Below, one piece after another: positions 15,216-23,686 of a stretch of 35,987 nt of DNA. Numbering within the stretch: the first letter of the stretch is position 1; each line of letters starts with the position of its first letter. The position numbers were made by a program, and so were the translations under genes. Source of the DNA: Pseudomonas fluorescens (GTDB lineage Bacteria; Pseudomonadota; Gammaproteobacteria; Pseudomonadales; Pseudomonadaceae); contig NZ_LACC01000046.1 in assembly GCF_000967965.1 (NCBI RefSeq), forward strand, positions 28,512 through 64,498, in the 5' to 3' direction. Under the pieces are notes generated by a model, which saw only the letters and a program-made list of their open reading frames with translations, had not been told where the DNA came from and did no database searches.

Positions 15216-15905
15216 TCACGTCGCCTCGGCAGTGGCAGGTTCACGCACCGGTTTGCGCAAGGTGTCCAGGCGCGAGCCGGTGTAGCGTGTATCGCGGAAG
15301 AAGCGCCAGCGGCCAAACAGTGCGTAGACGTTCGTGATGCGTCCCTGCTCGCTATAGCCGGTGCGTATATGCAGCTTGAGCGCCGGGATGTTGTGCCACT
15401 CGCATACGTCCACCACCTTGTTGCAGCCTTGGGCGTGCATGGCTTTCCACAGCTCGGTTTGCAGGTCCATCGACAGTTTGGTGCCCCAGTAGGCCCTGGC
15501 CAGCTCGCCACCGAACTCGAAGAATTCCCCCGGCTTCACCGGGAACCAGCAACCGTAGTAGTGCTTGTCGAGATAGTTGCGCGCGGCGCCCCAGATGAAC
15601 GCTACCGCGTCTCCCTTGTCATCCAGGTGCATTTGCCCGGTGTAGCCCTCCCGGGCCAGTTCGGCCATGGTCTCGACCCGGTCGCCGAAGTGGCGGGTGA
15701 AGGCCACGGCGTTTTCCGGGGTGATGCTGACGACCCGCAGCGGCGGGTAGGGCTTGAGTTTGTGCGGTGGCACCGGGCTGACCAGGTCACGCTCCATCCA
15801 CAGCAGTTCCTGGTGGGAAAACACGTAGTGCTTCCAGGCTTTTTTCAAGGTGGCGCTCAGGCCTTTTTGTTTGATGTGTTCGCTGAGTTTTTGCATTGCA
15901 CTCAT
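15216..15905 (-). CDS. GNAT-family acyltransferase linked to exopolysaccharide (paralogue 1)
   Basis: 229 residues from ATG 15905 with AGGAG 8 nt upstream. It shares long identical blocks with the gene at 12223-12918: ELLWMERDLVSPVPPHKL, HFGDRVETMAELA, KHYYGCWF, GEFFEFGGE, QGCNKVVDVCE, HNIPALKLHIR and RYTGSRLDTLRKP. The GNAT acetyl-CoA region lies in the second half. The two copies bracket the CelD-like and ChbG-like genes, suggesting that they act on different positions or sugars of the same polymer. It lies 88 bp after the glycoside-hydrolase-like gene and 4 bp before the CelD-like gene. Confidence 0.83.
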   Translation of the reverse strand: MSAMQKLSEHIKQKGLSATLKKAWKHYVFSHQELLWMERDLVSPVPPHKLKPYPPLRVVSITPENAVAFTRHFGDRVETMAELAREGYTGQMHLDDKGDAVAFIWGAARNYLDKHYYGCWFPVKPGEFFEFGGELARAYWGTKLSMDLQTELWKAMHAQGCNKVVDVCEWHNIPALKLHIRTGYSEQGRITNVYALFGRWRFFRDTRYTGSRLDTLRKPVREPATAEAT

Positions 15906-15993
15906 GTTGTTGGCTCCTGACGGGATTGCCCGCGAGTGGAGTGATTCCCGCGTGCGGCGAAATGCCGACGCGGCCAGGCACAAGAGGGGGCGG

Positions 15994-17913
15994 TCATGGG
16001 GCGATCCAGCTGAGGGCGAACAGGGTTTGCCCAGGCAGCTCGAAGCTCACGTGACCGTCCCGGCAGTTGAAGGGGGCGTCGCGGCTGCGGTTGTCGGCGC
16101 CGAAATAACGCAGGGAGCCCTTGGCCAGCGGGCAGCCCGCGCCGTTGAGGTCGACACGTTGCAAGCGTGTGCCCTTGTTCACCCCCAGCAGCGTGCGCTT
16201 GAGGTCGTCGGCCATGGCCAGCACATCGACTTCGAAGGCGTCGTTGTCCAGGCGCACCACCTTGTGCAGCCAGTGTTGCTGGATGAACTGCTGGGCCAGG
16301 CCGACGGGCTTGAGTTCGAAATGATCATCGCCAAGCACCCGCAGCATGCCTTTGGGGTACTCGGGCTCGTCGGCGGCCTGGAACCAGCCGAGCATGTCGA
16401 GCAGGCCGTCCTGGGACGAATTGATCACCACCGAGGCCCACCACAACGAGGCGTAGTGGGTTTCCTGATCGTAAGGGCTGAGGCTGGCGCCGCTGGACAT
16501 GTTGGTCTGGTCAAGCAGCAAGGCCTTGCGCGGCCGACCCTGGGCGTCGAGCCCCACCAGATCGGCGGCACGGCGCACGCTATCGCGATAGACCCGGGTC
16601 GCGAGCAGGTCGCGGATCATCCATTCGTGCCAGGCCAGGGCGTCAATCTGGTCGCCGGAGTCTTTGAGCAAGCGCCGCGTCCAATCGATGCCGCGTCGCT
16701 CGGTGGCGTGCTCAGCCAGCGGGCCGTTGATAAACCGCGAGCTGGCCGGAATGGCAATGCGCACGCCGGCCCTGGCGTTGTCGGGGTTGCTGCGCACCTG
16801 CCGGGCCATGCTGTTGAACACGGTCTGGAAACTGGCGTAGTCCGGGTAATTGAGGTTCGGCTCGTCAGCGAAACCGATGTAGTGCGTGCCCTTGCCACCC
16901 AGGGCGCGGGTCGCGGCCAGCCAGGCATCGAGGCCGCCATTGCTGGTGCTGTCGGCGCGCAGTTCGGCCTGGCGCTGGCTGCCGGCCAGCAGAGTGATGT
17001 CCTGGGTGATACCGAAGCGGTCCTGGTACAGGCGGCGGAAAGCGTCCTCGTAGTGCGGCTGCGTGGCCATGATGTCGACGAAGCTGTAGTAGGTCGCTGC
17101 CTGGGGTTTGAGCGCATCGAGCACGGCAAAACTCGAAGGCGGTGGCATCACGTAGGGCAAGGCGATGCCCAGGTTCGGGGTGTTGCCGAGCAGCTCCTTG
17201 TGCAAGGTCAAGCGGGTCTGGCCGTCGTCTTCGCGCAGGGGTTTGAGCTGTTGCGGATTCTGCGCGAACAGATTGGCCGTGCCGTCGAGCCAGAACGCCG
17301 CTTTGCCACTGCCTTGCAGGCGCAGGCGCCAGACCTGATCGCTGCTGGCGACAGGCAGCTCGGCCTTGTCGAATTGCCAGTAGGCACGGTAGGGCTTGAG
17401 GGGCAGCGTCAGTTGCTTGCCGTCACCCACGCGCTGGGCCTGCAGGGCGCTGACGCCGTCGTGGAACTTGCCGGCGAGCACCGCGTGTTCCCCGGCCGCG
17501 ACCTTGAAATACAGCTCGTCGCCGTCACGGGTTTCCGCGCTGAAATGCACCTTGGCCGGAGCGAACAACGCCACGGTGTGCTCGTCGTGTTCTACGCGGT
17601 AGCGGCGGAAGCTGTAGCCCGGAATCTCCAGGCGATAACTGCTGGTGCTCGGTGCCAACGGCCAATGCTGGGTGCCTTGGGTCTCGGCGGCGGCGATCGC
17701 CCGTTCACCCTGGAGTCTGCCCTGGCCATCGAGCAGATACAGGTGTTCTTCGTTGGCGCCGGCCTGCCACGCCGGCACCCATTGCACCGTCACGGTATCG
17801 GGACGATCGGTTTGCAGGTACAGGCTGCCGTCGCGGATATCGGCCCAGCGCATCGGCCCGGCGCAGGCGTCGACGCTCAGGCCAAGGCTCACCAGCAGCG
17901 CGAAATACTTCAT
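15994..17913 (-). CDS. periplasmic glycoside-hydrolase-like protein of the exopolysaccharide operon
   Basis: 639 residues from ATG 17913, overlapping the flippase stop by 4 nt. A signal peptide (MKYFALLVSLGLSVDACAG) precedes a beta-rich N-terminal region of about 190 residues and then a probable TIM-barrel. The sequence THYIGFADEPNLNYPDY (Glu351) looks like the acid/base motif of clan-A hydrolases, but with Asp before Glu-Pro instead of Asn. Aromatic and acidic stretches such as DALAWHEWMIRDLL and DMLGWFQAADEPEYPKG also fit a sugar-binding barrel. I cannot place the nucleophile: the likely strand reads LLLDQTNMSSG (about 467) with Asp but no Glu. Hydrolases such as PslG in other clusters trim or clear polymer in the periplasm; the same role is inferred here. 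Confidence 0.7.
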   Translation of the reverse strand: MKYFALLVSLGLSVDACAGPMRWADIRDGSLYLQTDRPDTVTVQWVPAWQAGANEEHLYLLDGQGRLQGERAIAAAETQGTQHWPLAPSTSSYRLEIPGYSFRRYRVEHDEHTVALFAPAKVHFSAETRDGDELYFKVAAGEHAVLAGKFHDGVSALQAQRVGDGKQLTLPLKPYRAYWQFDKAELPVASSDQVWRLRLQGSGKAAFWLDGTANLFAQNPQQLKPLREDDGQTRLTLHKELLGNTPNLGIALPYVMPPPSSFAVLDALKPQAATYYSFVDIMATQPHYEDAFRRLYQDRFGITQDITLLAGSQRQAELRADSTSNGGLDAWLAATRALGGKGTHYIGFADEPNLNYPDYASFQTVFNSMARQVRSNPDNARAGVRIAIPASSRFINGPLAEHATERRGIDWTRRLLKDSGDQIDALAWHEWMIRDLLATRVYRDSVRRAADLVGLDAQGRPRKALLLDQTNMSSGASLSPYDQETHYASLWWASVVINSSQDGLLDMLGWFQAADEPEYPKGMLRVLGDDHFELKPVGLAQQFIQQHWLHKVVRLDNDAFEVDVLAMADDLKRTLLGVNKGTRLQRVDLNGAGCPLAKGSLRYFGADNRSRDAPFNCRDGHVSFELPGQTLFALSWIAP

Positions 17914-19214
17914 GCCGACTTCCGTTGCAGGACCAACAGCATCGGGGCGATGTCGCTGGGCAGGATGATCAGGGTCTGCCAGAACGGCACCTTGCTCAGG
18001 CGGCAATACATCACCAGCAGGGCGACCGTCACCGCCAGGTAGGCGATGGACGAGGCTGCCGCCGCGCCGACGATGCCGTAGGCCGGGATCAGCACCAGGT
18101 TCAGCGCCAGGTTGAGCAAGGCACCGAGGCCCATCAACAACGAAATCGAACCGGGTCGATCCTTGCCCAGCAAGTCCAGGCGCAGGATGCTCGCATAGCA
18201 CAGCCCGAGCAGGCCCGGCAGCAGCGCGAGCAGCGCCGGATAGGCCGGTTGGTAGGCCACGCCAAACAGGGTGACGATCAGCCAGTCACCGATCAGCGCC
18301 ATGCTCAGGCAGGCGCCGAGCATCACCGTGGCCGTCAGGCGCAAGGCCAGTGGCGTGACTTTGTCGATGCCTTCTTCCTGTTGCAGCAGGCGTTTCATCA
18401 GCGGCGTGGTCACCGCTTCCGGGACGATCAGCAGCAACTCGGCGGCGGCGCTGGCCATGGCGTAATGCCCCAGCGCGGTGCTGCCGAGCAGGGCGCCGAT
18501 GAACAGGTAGTCCGAGCGCAGGATCACTTGCTGGAACAGCAGGTCCGGATGGCTGCGGGCGCTGAAGCGCAACAGTTCGTTCTGGCTGGCACGGTCCCAT
18601 TGCAGGGTCAGCGGCTGATTGCGCTTGAGCCACACCCAACCGACCAGCACCACCAGGCTGATGCCCGCCAGCCAACTGATCAGCGCCGCTTCCAGGGCTG
18701 CGCTTTTCCACATCCAGAACAGGGCGAGGAACAGCAGCAGCGGTGCCAGCGACTCGATCAGGCGCAAGGCGTTGAAGGCAACCACGCCACCGGAAGCGTT
18801 GTGCAGGGTCAGCAAACCACTCTTGAGCACGGTCAGCGGCACTGCCAGCAGCAACAGCCAGGCGAGCAGGCCCAATTGCGTGGTGATGTCCAGTTCACTG
18901 CCGAATTCGCGGGTCAGCGCCACCACCAGCAAGGTCAGCAACGCCGCCAGTAGGCAGCCGAACACCAGCACCTGGCTGAGCAGCAGGCCCATCGGCCGTT
19001 GTTTGGCCGCCTGATAGCCCACCGCCGAATTCAGGCCACCGCTGGTGGCGGCGCTGATCAGGTCGGGCAGGGTGCTGAGCAAGGCAAACAGGCCCCGTTC
19101 GCTGGGGCCGAGAATCCGCGCCAACAACACGTTGCGCAGCAAGCGCAGGGCGATCATCGCCAGTTTGGTGCCCATGCTCAGGGCCAGGTGCTTGAGGTAG
19201 TGGCTGCGGCTCAT
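17910..19214 (-). CDS. Wzx-type oligosaccharide flippase
   Basis: 434 residues, very hydrophobic, with about 12 membrane segments. The N-terminus (MGTKLAMIALRLLRNVLLARILGPSERGLFALLSTLPDL) is typical of the MATE/MVF-like Polysacc_synt family: RxxR...LGPxxxGxF. It would move undecaprenyl-linked repeat units across the inner membrane to the periplasm for polymerisation. Both ends overlap neighbours by 4 nt (with the deacetylase and the hydrolase-like gene), indicating translational coupling. Confidence 0.92.
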   Translation of the reverse strand: MSRSHYLKHLALSMGTKLAMIALRLLRNVLLARILGPSERGLFALLSTLPDLISAATSGGLNSAVGYQAAKQRPMGLLLSQVLVFGCLLAALLTLLVVALTREFGSELDITTQLGLLAWLLLLAVPLTVLKSGLLTLHNASGGVVAFNALRLIESLAPLLLFLALFWMWKSAALEAALISWLAGISLVVLVGWVWLKRNQPLTLQWDRASQNELLRFSARSHPDLLFQQVILRSDYLFIGALLGSTALGHYAMASAAAELLLIVPEAVTTPLMKRLLQQEEGIDKVTPLALRLTATVMLGACLSMALIGDWLIVTLFGVAYQPAYPALLALLPGLLGLCYASILRLDLLGKDRPGSISLLMGLGALLNLALNLVLIPAYGIVGAAAASSIAYLAVTVALLVMYCRLSKVPFWQTLIILPSDIAPMLLVLQRKSA

Positions 19215-20212
19215 GGACGTGCCCCACGGTAGATGCGCCAGGACAACAACTCGGGATTGCGCGCGGTACGCTGGCTGACACCGAAGCGCGGCAGGGCAAG
19301 TGGATCTTCGGCCCCTCGATAAATCCCGGTGCCGGTGCCCAGGGCAAACGGGAAGTCATGCCGGGCCACCTGTTGGCGCACACGAGCATCGTTGTCGCCA
19401 TTGGGGTAGCAGTAAACCGGCAACGGCCGGTTGCAGCCGTGGAGCAGCGCGTCGCGACTGCGGCTCAGTTCTTCATCCAGGCATTGATCGTCGAGACCGG
19501 TGAGGATGGCGTGGCTGGCGCCGTGGGGGCCGAAACGCACCAGGCCGGACGCTTCCAGATTGCGCACTTGCTGCCAGTCCAGCGCCTGGGGCAACGACTC
19601 TTGCGGGCAGGCATCGGTCAGGCGGTTGAGGTCCTGGGGCGACAGGCTTTTCAGGCTCTGCAAAAAGTTCAGCAAGGCCAGGCTGCGGCGCTGTTCATCA
19701 GGGTTTTCGCACAGTGCCGGCAACGGACGCCCAAGTTGCTGCAAGCGTTCGATCAGGTGTTGCCGTGCCTGTTCGCCATGGCTGTTCCACAGGGTTTCGC
19801 CGATGCTTTCCCACCAGAAGCGCTGGTGGCTGCCAATGAAATCGGTGGACAGAAAGATGCTCGCCGGCACCTGGTGCTTTTGCAGCAACGGGAAGGCATT
19901 CACCGCGTTGTCGCGCCAGCCGTCGTCGAAGGTCAGCGCCACTTTCGGCCGCTGCGGGCGCAGCGCACCCGGTTGCAGAATGTCCATCAGCGGCACGCAG
20001 TCGAAGTGTTTTTTCAACCACGCCAGCAGATGTTCGAAGGCCTTGGGCCCGACGCACAGTTCATTGCGATGGGGCAGTTCGGCGGCCTGGTCGCTGGCCA
20101 GCACCCGGTGCAGCATCAGGATCACCCCGGCGCCGTGCAGTTGATTGCGCCCCACCGGGGAGTTGAGGTACAGCCAGCCACTGGTACGCTTTAACAGTTG
20201 CTTGATCGCCAT
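19211..20212 (-). CDS. NodB-type polysaccharide deacetylase
   Basis: 333 residues from ATG 20212 (GAGAGG 8 nt upstream). The NodB homology domain shows motif 1 VALTFDDGWRDN (about residues 92-103), with catalytic base and metal-binding Asp, and motif 2 GPHGASHAIL with the metal-binding His residues. No signal peptide is seen; the N-terminus (MAIKQLLKRTSGWLYLNSPVGRN) is basic, so it is likely cytoplasmic or membrane-associated and may act on a lipid-linked intermediate. It overlaps the flippase start by 4 nt. It probably removes an N-acetyl group from an amino sugar, alongside the ChbG-like enzyme. Confidence 0.9.
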   Translation of the reverse strand: MAIKQLLKRTSGWLYLNSPVGRNQLHGAGVILMLHRVLASDQAAELPHRNELCVGPKAFEHLLAWLKKHFDCVPLMDILQPGALRPQRPKVALTFDDGWRDNAVNAFPLLQKHQVPASIFLSTDFIGSHQRFWWESIGETLWNSHGEQARQHLIERLQQLGRPLPALCENPDEQRRSLALLNFLQSLKSLSPQDLNRLTDACPQESLPQALDWQQVRNLEASGLVRFGPHGASHAILTGLDDQCLDEELSRSRDALLHGCNRPLPVYCYPNGDNDARVRQQVARHDFPFALGTGTGIYRGAEDPLALPRFGVSQRTARNPELLSWRIYRGARP

Positions 20213-20224
20213 GGCACGCGCCTC

Positions 20225-21361
20225 TCATCGATTTTGCTCGGGGTTCCATTGGGCGTAACGCTGACCGCGCAGGAACTGCCACAGGCCGGTGCTCATTCCG
20301 GCAAGGGTCACCAGAAGGAAGGCGGCGAGGCGAAAGGGTTTGGGTAAGCGGTGTTGCGAATCCAGCAGGCCGGCAATGGCCACCGTGTAGCCGAGCAGTT
20401 GCGCGATCAGGCTCAGGCGATAGAAGCCGTGATCCTCCCACAGCCAGAAATTGCTCAGCAGCAACGGCAGCAACAGGATCGGCGCCAGACGCCGGATCAG
20501 CTTGTGGCTGATCAAGGCAAGCGCATACAGGCCGTGGGTCAGCGGATTGAGCAGCTCCCGGCGCTGGGCCAGGCTTTGCAGGCCACCCACGGTGACACGC
20601 TGACGGCGGCGGAACTGCTTGTCGGCTTCGTCCACGCCCTGGTCGATCACCTGGGCTTGGGGCACGTAGACAATTTTTTTGAAGGCCACCGGCGCGCAGG
20701 TGCTGATGAAGAAATCGTCGTTGACCTCCGCCGGCACGTTCTGGAACAGCTCGCGACGCAGGGCGAGCAATGCACCGTCGGCGGAGACCATGCAGCCGGT
20801 GCGGTTTTCCACGTAGCGCAGCCAGCCTTCGTAGTGCCGATACAGGCTGTCGCCCACGCTCAAGCCTTTGCCGGTCACCGGGATCACCATGTGCCCGGCG
20901 CAGCCACCGACCTGCGGGTCGTTGAGCGGCGCGAGCAAATGGCCGAGGGTGTCGGTGGACCACTGGTTGTCGGCGTCGGTGAACACCAGGATCTCGCCGC
21001 TGCTGCTCGCGACCCCGGCATTGAGCGTCGCCGCCTTGCCCTGGCGGGGCAGGTCGAGCACGGTGATGCGCGGGTCATTGACCTTGTGTGCACAGGCCAC
21101 GGTGTCGTCGGTCGAGCCGTCGCTGGCGAGGATGACGTGCAGCGTGCGGGCCTGATAATCCTGGGCCAGCACGGTGCGCAGTTTTTCTTCGATATGCCGC
21201 GCTTCGTTGTGTGCGGCAATCACGATGCTCACGTCCATCGGTTGTGCCGGTCCATGGCGCGGTGCCGGGTAAAACGGCGCCAGCAACGTCAGTAACAGGG
21301 GATAGCCGAGGTAGGCGTAAACCGGTAGCAACAGGCACGACCAGAAAATGAATTCAGCCAC
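20225..21361 (-). CDS. membrane-bound family 2 glycosyltransferase
   Basis: 378 residues. GTG 21361 is chosen as start because AGGAGG lies 7 nt upstream and the preceding gene ends at 21354, giving an 8-nt overlap. A membrane helix at the N-terminus (AEFIFWSCLLLPVYAYLGYPLLLTLL) precedes a GT-A domain with VSIVIAAHNEARHIEEKL, ILASDGSTDDT and the metal-binding motif VFTDADNQW. RRRQRVTVGG follows, similar to the R/QxxRW region of processive transferases. Three or four C-terminal helices end the protein. The architecture resembles NodC/IcaA-like synthases, but in this Wzx/Wzy setting it more likely adds one sugar to the lipid-linked unit. Confidence 0.88.
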   Translation of the reverse strand: MAEFIFWSCLLLPVYAYLGYPLLLTLLAPFYPAPRHGPAQPMDVSIVIAAHNEARHIEEKLRTVLAQDYQARTLHVILASDGSTDDTVACAHKVNDPRITVLDLPRQGKAATLNAGVASSSGEILVFTDADNQWSTDTLGHLLAPLNDPQVGGCAGHMVIPVTGKGLSVGDSLYRHYEGWLRYVENRTGCMVSADGALLALRRELFQNVPAEVNDDFFISTCAPVAFKKIVYVPQAQVIDQGVDEADKQFRRRQRVTVGGLQSLAQRRELLNPLTHGLYALALISHKLIRRLAPILLLPLLLSNFWLWEDHGFYRLSLIAQLLGYTVAIAGLLDSQHRLPKPFRLAAFLLVTLAGMSTGLWQFLRGQRYAQWNPEQNR

Positions 21362-22322
21362 GGGCGGGCCTCCTGGCATTCCAATGACAAAGACTGAGGA
21401 TGAACCCGGCACCGGCCAGGTGCAGGCGCACCCAGTGCAGGCCCCAGAGTTGCAGGGTCAGGAGCGTGTCGTGGTGCCTGGCGCTCTGGCGCAGGCTGAG
21501 TGCCAGGGCGGGCAGGACGGTCAGCAGCAGCATCAGTGCCCCATGGTGGGGGAAACCGTCGAGCAGGGCGGAAATGGCCATGAAGTCGACCACCCAGGCG
21601 CCAATCGACAGCAGCGGAAAGCGCAGCAAGCGCAGGCTCGGACCATGGGTGCGGAGCAATTGCAGATGACTGCCCTGGCGCCACAATTCCTTGCCCATCC
21701 ATTCCCGCCAACTGCCTTCGTAGCCCCAATGCAGCGCTACGCTTTGGTTGACTGCGAGCAGCTTCGCGCCCGCGTCGACCAGGCGCATGGTCAGCTCCTT
21801 GTCCTCGCCGGTACGCAGTTGTTCATTGAAGCCGCCGACCTTGTCGAACCAGCGGCGGCGCATCAACAGGTTGGAACTGGGCAACCATTGCGCGACATGC
21901 AGCGGCTGTGTGTCGGGGCGCAAGGTGCGGCGTTGCCAGGCATCGGCGTACCAAGGCGCCTGGGCCGGGGTGTGCAGGTCCAGGCCAACGACATCGGCCT
22001 GGCCGCTGGCCTCCAGGTCGAACACCAGCTTGAGCCAGTTCTCGGGCATCTCGACATCGGCATCGATAAAGGCCAGCCATTCACCGCTGGCGATCGCCGC
22101 TCCGCGATTGCGCAAGGCGCCGATGAGCAGCCGGGGCAGGACCAGGACCTGGGCGTCGAACTGCCGGGCGATCTGCGGTCCCTGGTCGTCGGAGCCGTTG
22201 TCGACCACGATCAACTCGCATTCGATGTTGGCCGCATCGGCGGCCTGTTGTGCCGCCTGCAGGGTCCGGGCGATGTGCCGGGCCTCGTTGTACATCGGGA
22301 TGATGATACTGACGCGGTTCAT
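21354..22322 (-). CDS. family 2 glycosyltransferase
   Basis: 322 residues; start ATG 22322 has AGGAGG 8 nt upstream, and overlaps the polymerase stop by 4 nt. The GT-A fold is shown by VSIIIPMYNEARHIARTL, ELIVVDNGSDDQG and the metal-binding FIDADVEMP, followed by FNEQLRTGEDKELTMRL with the typical GEDxE acceptor-side acidic motif. Some hydrophobic segments near the C-terminus suggest membrane association. It would transfer a sugar to the undecaprenyl-linked repeat unit; donor unknown. Confidence 0.9.
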   Translation of the reverse strand: MNRVSIIIPMYNEARHIARTLQAAQQAADAANIECELIVVDNGSDDQGPQIARQFDAQVLVLPRLLIGALRNRGAAIASGEWLAFIDADVEMPENWLKLVFDLEASGQADVVGLDLHTPAQAPWYADAWQRRTLRPDTQPLHVAQWLPSSNLLMRRRWFDKVGGFNEQLRTGEDKELTMRLVDAGAKLLAVNQSVALHWGYEGSWREWMGKELWRQGSHLQLLRTHGPSLRLLRFPLLSIGAWVVDFMAISALLDGFPHHGALMLLLTVLPALALSLRQSARHHDTLLTLQLWGLHWVRLHLAGAGFILSLCHWNARRPARG

Positions 22323-23686
22323 GCCCTGGCCTCCTTTGGCGGGGCTTCTTCGGCTTTCATGCGCAGTACGCTGGTCAGCGCGAGCATGATCCACAGGTAC
22401 TTGTGGTTCGGCGCGCTGAGGAACATCAGGAACAGCGTCAACGACAGAAAACTCATGCCCAGGTGGGTCATCACATCGGCCTGCGCGGCGTCCCCTCGCA
22501 ACAGCCAGGCACGACGGGCACGCATCAGGTTGTACATCCCCAGGGCCAGCATGCCGACGAACATCAGGCCGGCGGGAATCCCCAGCTCACTGAAGATCTC
22601 CAGGTAGGTGTTGTGGGCGCGACGGTACAGGTCCTCGGTCTTGCCGGTGATGGAAAAGACCTTGGCATAACCGGTGGTGGCGTAGTGCAGCGGGAACGTG
22701 CCGGGGCCGGTGCCGAGCAAGGGGTTCTCGGCGATCATGGCGCTGCCGACCACAATGTAGGAGGCGCGACGGCCCAGGGACGCGTCCTGGCTCTTGGCCC
22801 CGGAACTCAGGATGCTCAGCGACTGGATGCGCTCCACGTAACCGACCGGCATCGCATAGAGCCCCAGCGGAATCACAATCGCCAGGCCGAGCATGGCAAA
22901 GCCCAGGTGGCGCGGACGAATGCGTGGCAACTGCGCACGGTAATGCCACGCGCCGATCAACAGGCTGAGGAACAGCACCACCAGCCCCGAACGGGATTCG
23001 GTCTTGGTCATGCCACCGAGCAACAGGAGGGTGCAGGCTCCCCAGAACAACCGGTGCAAAAGGTTATGGCTGCGCACCACCAGCAACAACGCCATGGGTA
23101 CGGCGAAGGCAATCAGCAGGGCAAAGACGTTCGGGTCCTTGAGCAAGCCGGAGGCGCGGCCCTCGTCCTGGTATTTGACGGAAAACATGGCCATGGCGCA
23201 GGTCACCGCGACACTGATGGCAACCAGCCGGGCGAACATGTCGAGGTTCAACTCACGCCCCACCAGCAGGGTGATGACAAACAGAATCAGGCCGACGCTC
23301 AATTCGCGCAGGTGGCCCAGGGAGATGCCCATGTCGTCGGTGTTCAACAGGCTCAGCAGGTACAGCAACATGAACCCGACCAGCAGACGCCAGATATTGC
23401 TGCGCAGGCGGTCGGCCGGGATCTGGTGAATTGCCAGTTGCAGCATCAGGATCAGCGCCAGCGAGGCCCCGAGGAACTTGGAGCCCGACAGCGCGTTGTC
23501 CTTGAACAGACCCTCGAACGGCAGGATGGCGACAATGCCCAGCAGGCCCCAGGCAGGCTTGCGGTACAGCACCGCGACACCCACCAGGCCCAGCACCGCG
23601 CCCGGCGCCAGATACGGATAGGGGCTGGCCAGCAAACCGAGGCAGACCAGGCCGAGCAAACTGACGATCGAGAGCGGAAAGATCAC
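22319..23686 (-). CDS. Wzy polymerase / O-antigen ligase family protein
   Basis: 455 residues from GTG 23686, with GGGAGG 8 nt upstream and a 4-nt overlap with the GT4 stop. It is almost entirely hydrophobic with roughly 10-12 helices. The large periplasmic loop contains ASLGRRASYIVVGSAMIAENPLLGTGPGTFP and RRAHNTYLEIFSELGIPAG, the hallmark of the Wzy_C/O-antigen ligase fold (conserved G.G.xxF and the H.N.....E.G motif). In this cluster it is the best candidate for the repeat-unit polymerase. Confidence 0.9.
   Translation of the reverse strand: MIFPLSIVSLLGLVCLGLLASPYPYLAPGAVLGLVGVAVLYRKPAWGLLGIVAILPFEGLFKDNALSGSKFLGASLALILMLQLAIHQIPADRLRSNIWRLLVGFMLLYLLSLLNTDDMGISLGHLRELSVGLILFVITLLVGRELNLDMFARLVAISVAVTCAMAMFSVKYQDEGRASGLLKDPNVFALLIAFAVPMALLLVVRSHNLLHRLFWGACTLLLLGGMTKTESRSGLVVLFLSLLIGAWHYRAQLPRIRPRHLGFAMLGLAIVIPLGLYAMPVGYVERIQSLSILSSGAKSQDASLGRRASYIVVGSAMIAENPLLGTGPGTFPLHYATTGYAKVFSITGKTEDLYRRAHNTYLEIFSELGIPAGLMFVGMLALGMYNLMRARRAWLLRGDAAQADVMTHLGMSFLSLTLFLMFLSAPNHKYLWIMLALTSVLRMKAEEAPPKEARA

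Noticed and set aside
15906..18201. N-terminal extension of the hydrolase-like gene up to 18201
   Set aside because: That segment is inside the flippase gene; signal peptide and a 4-nt overlap support the start at 17913.
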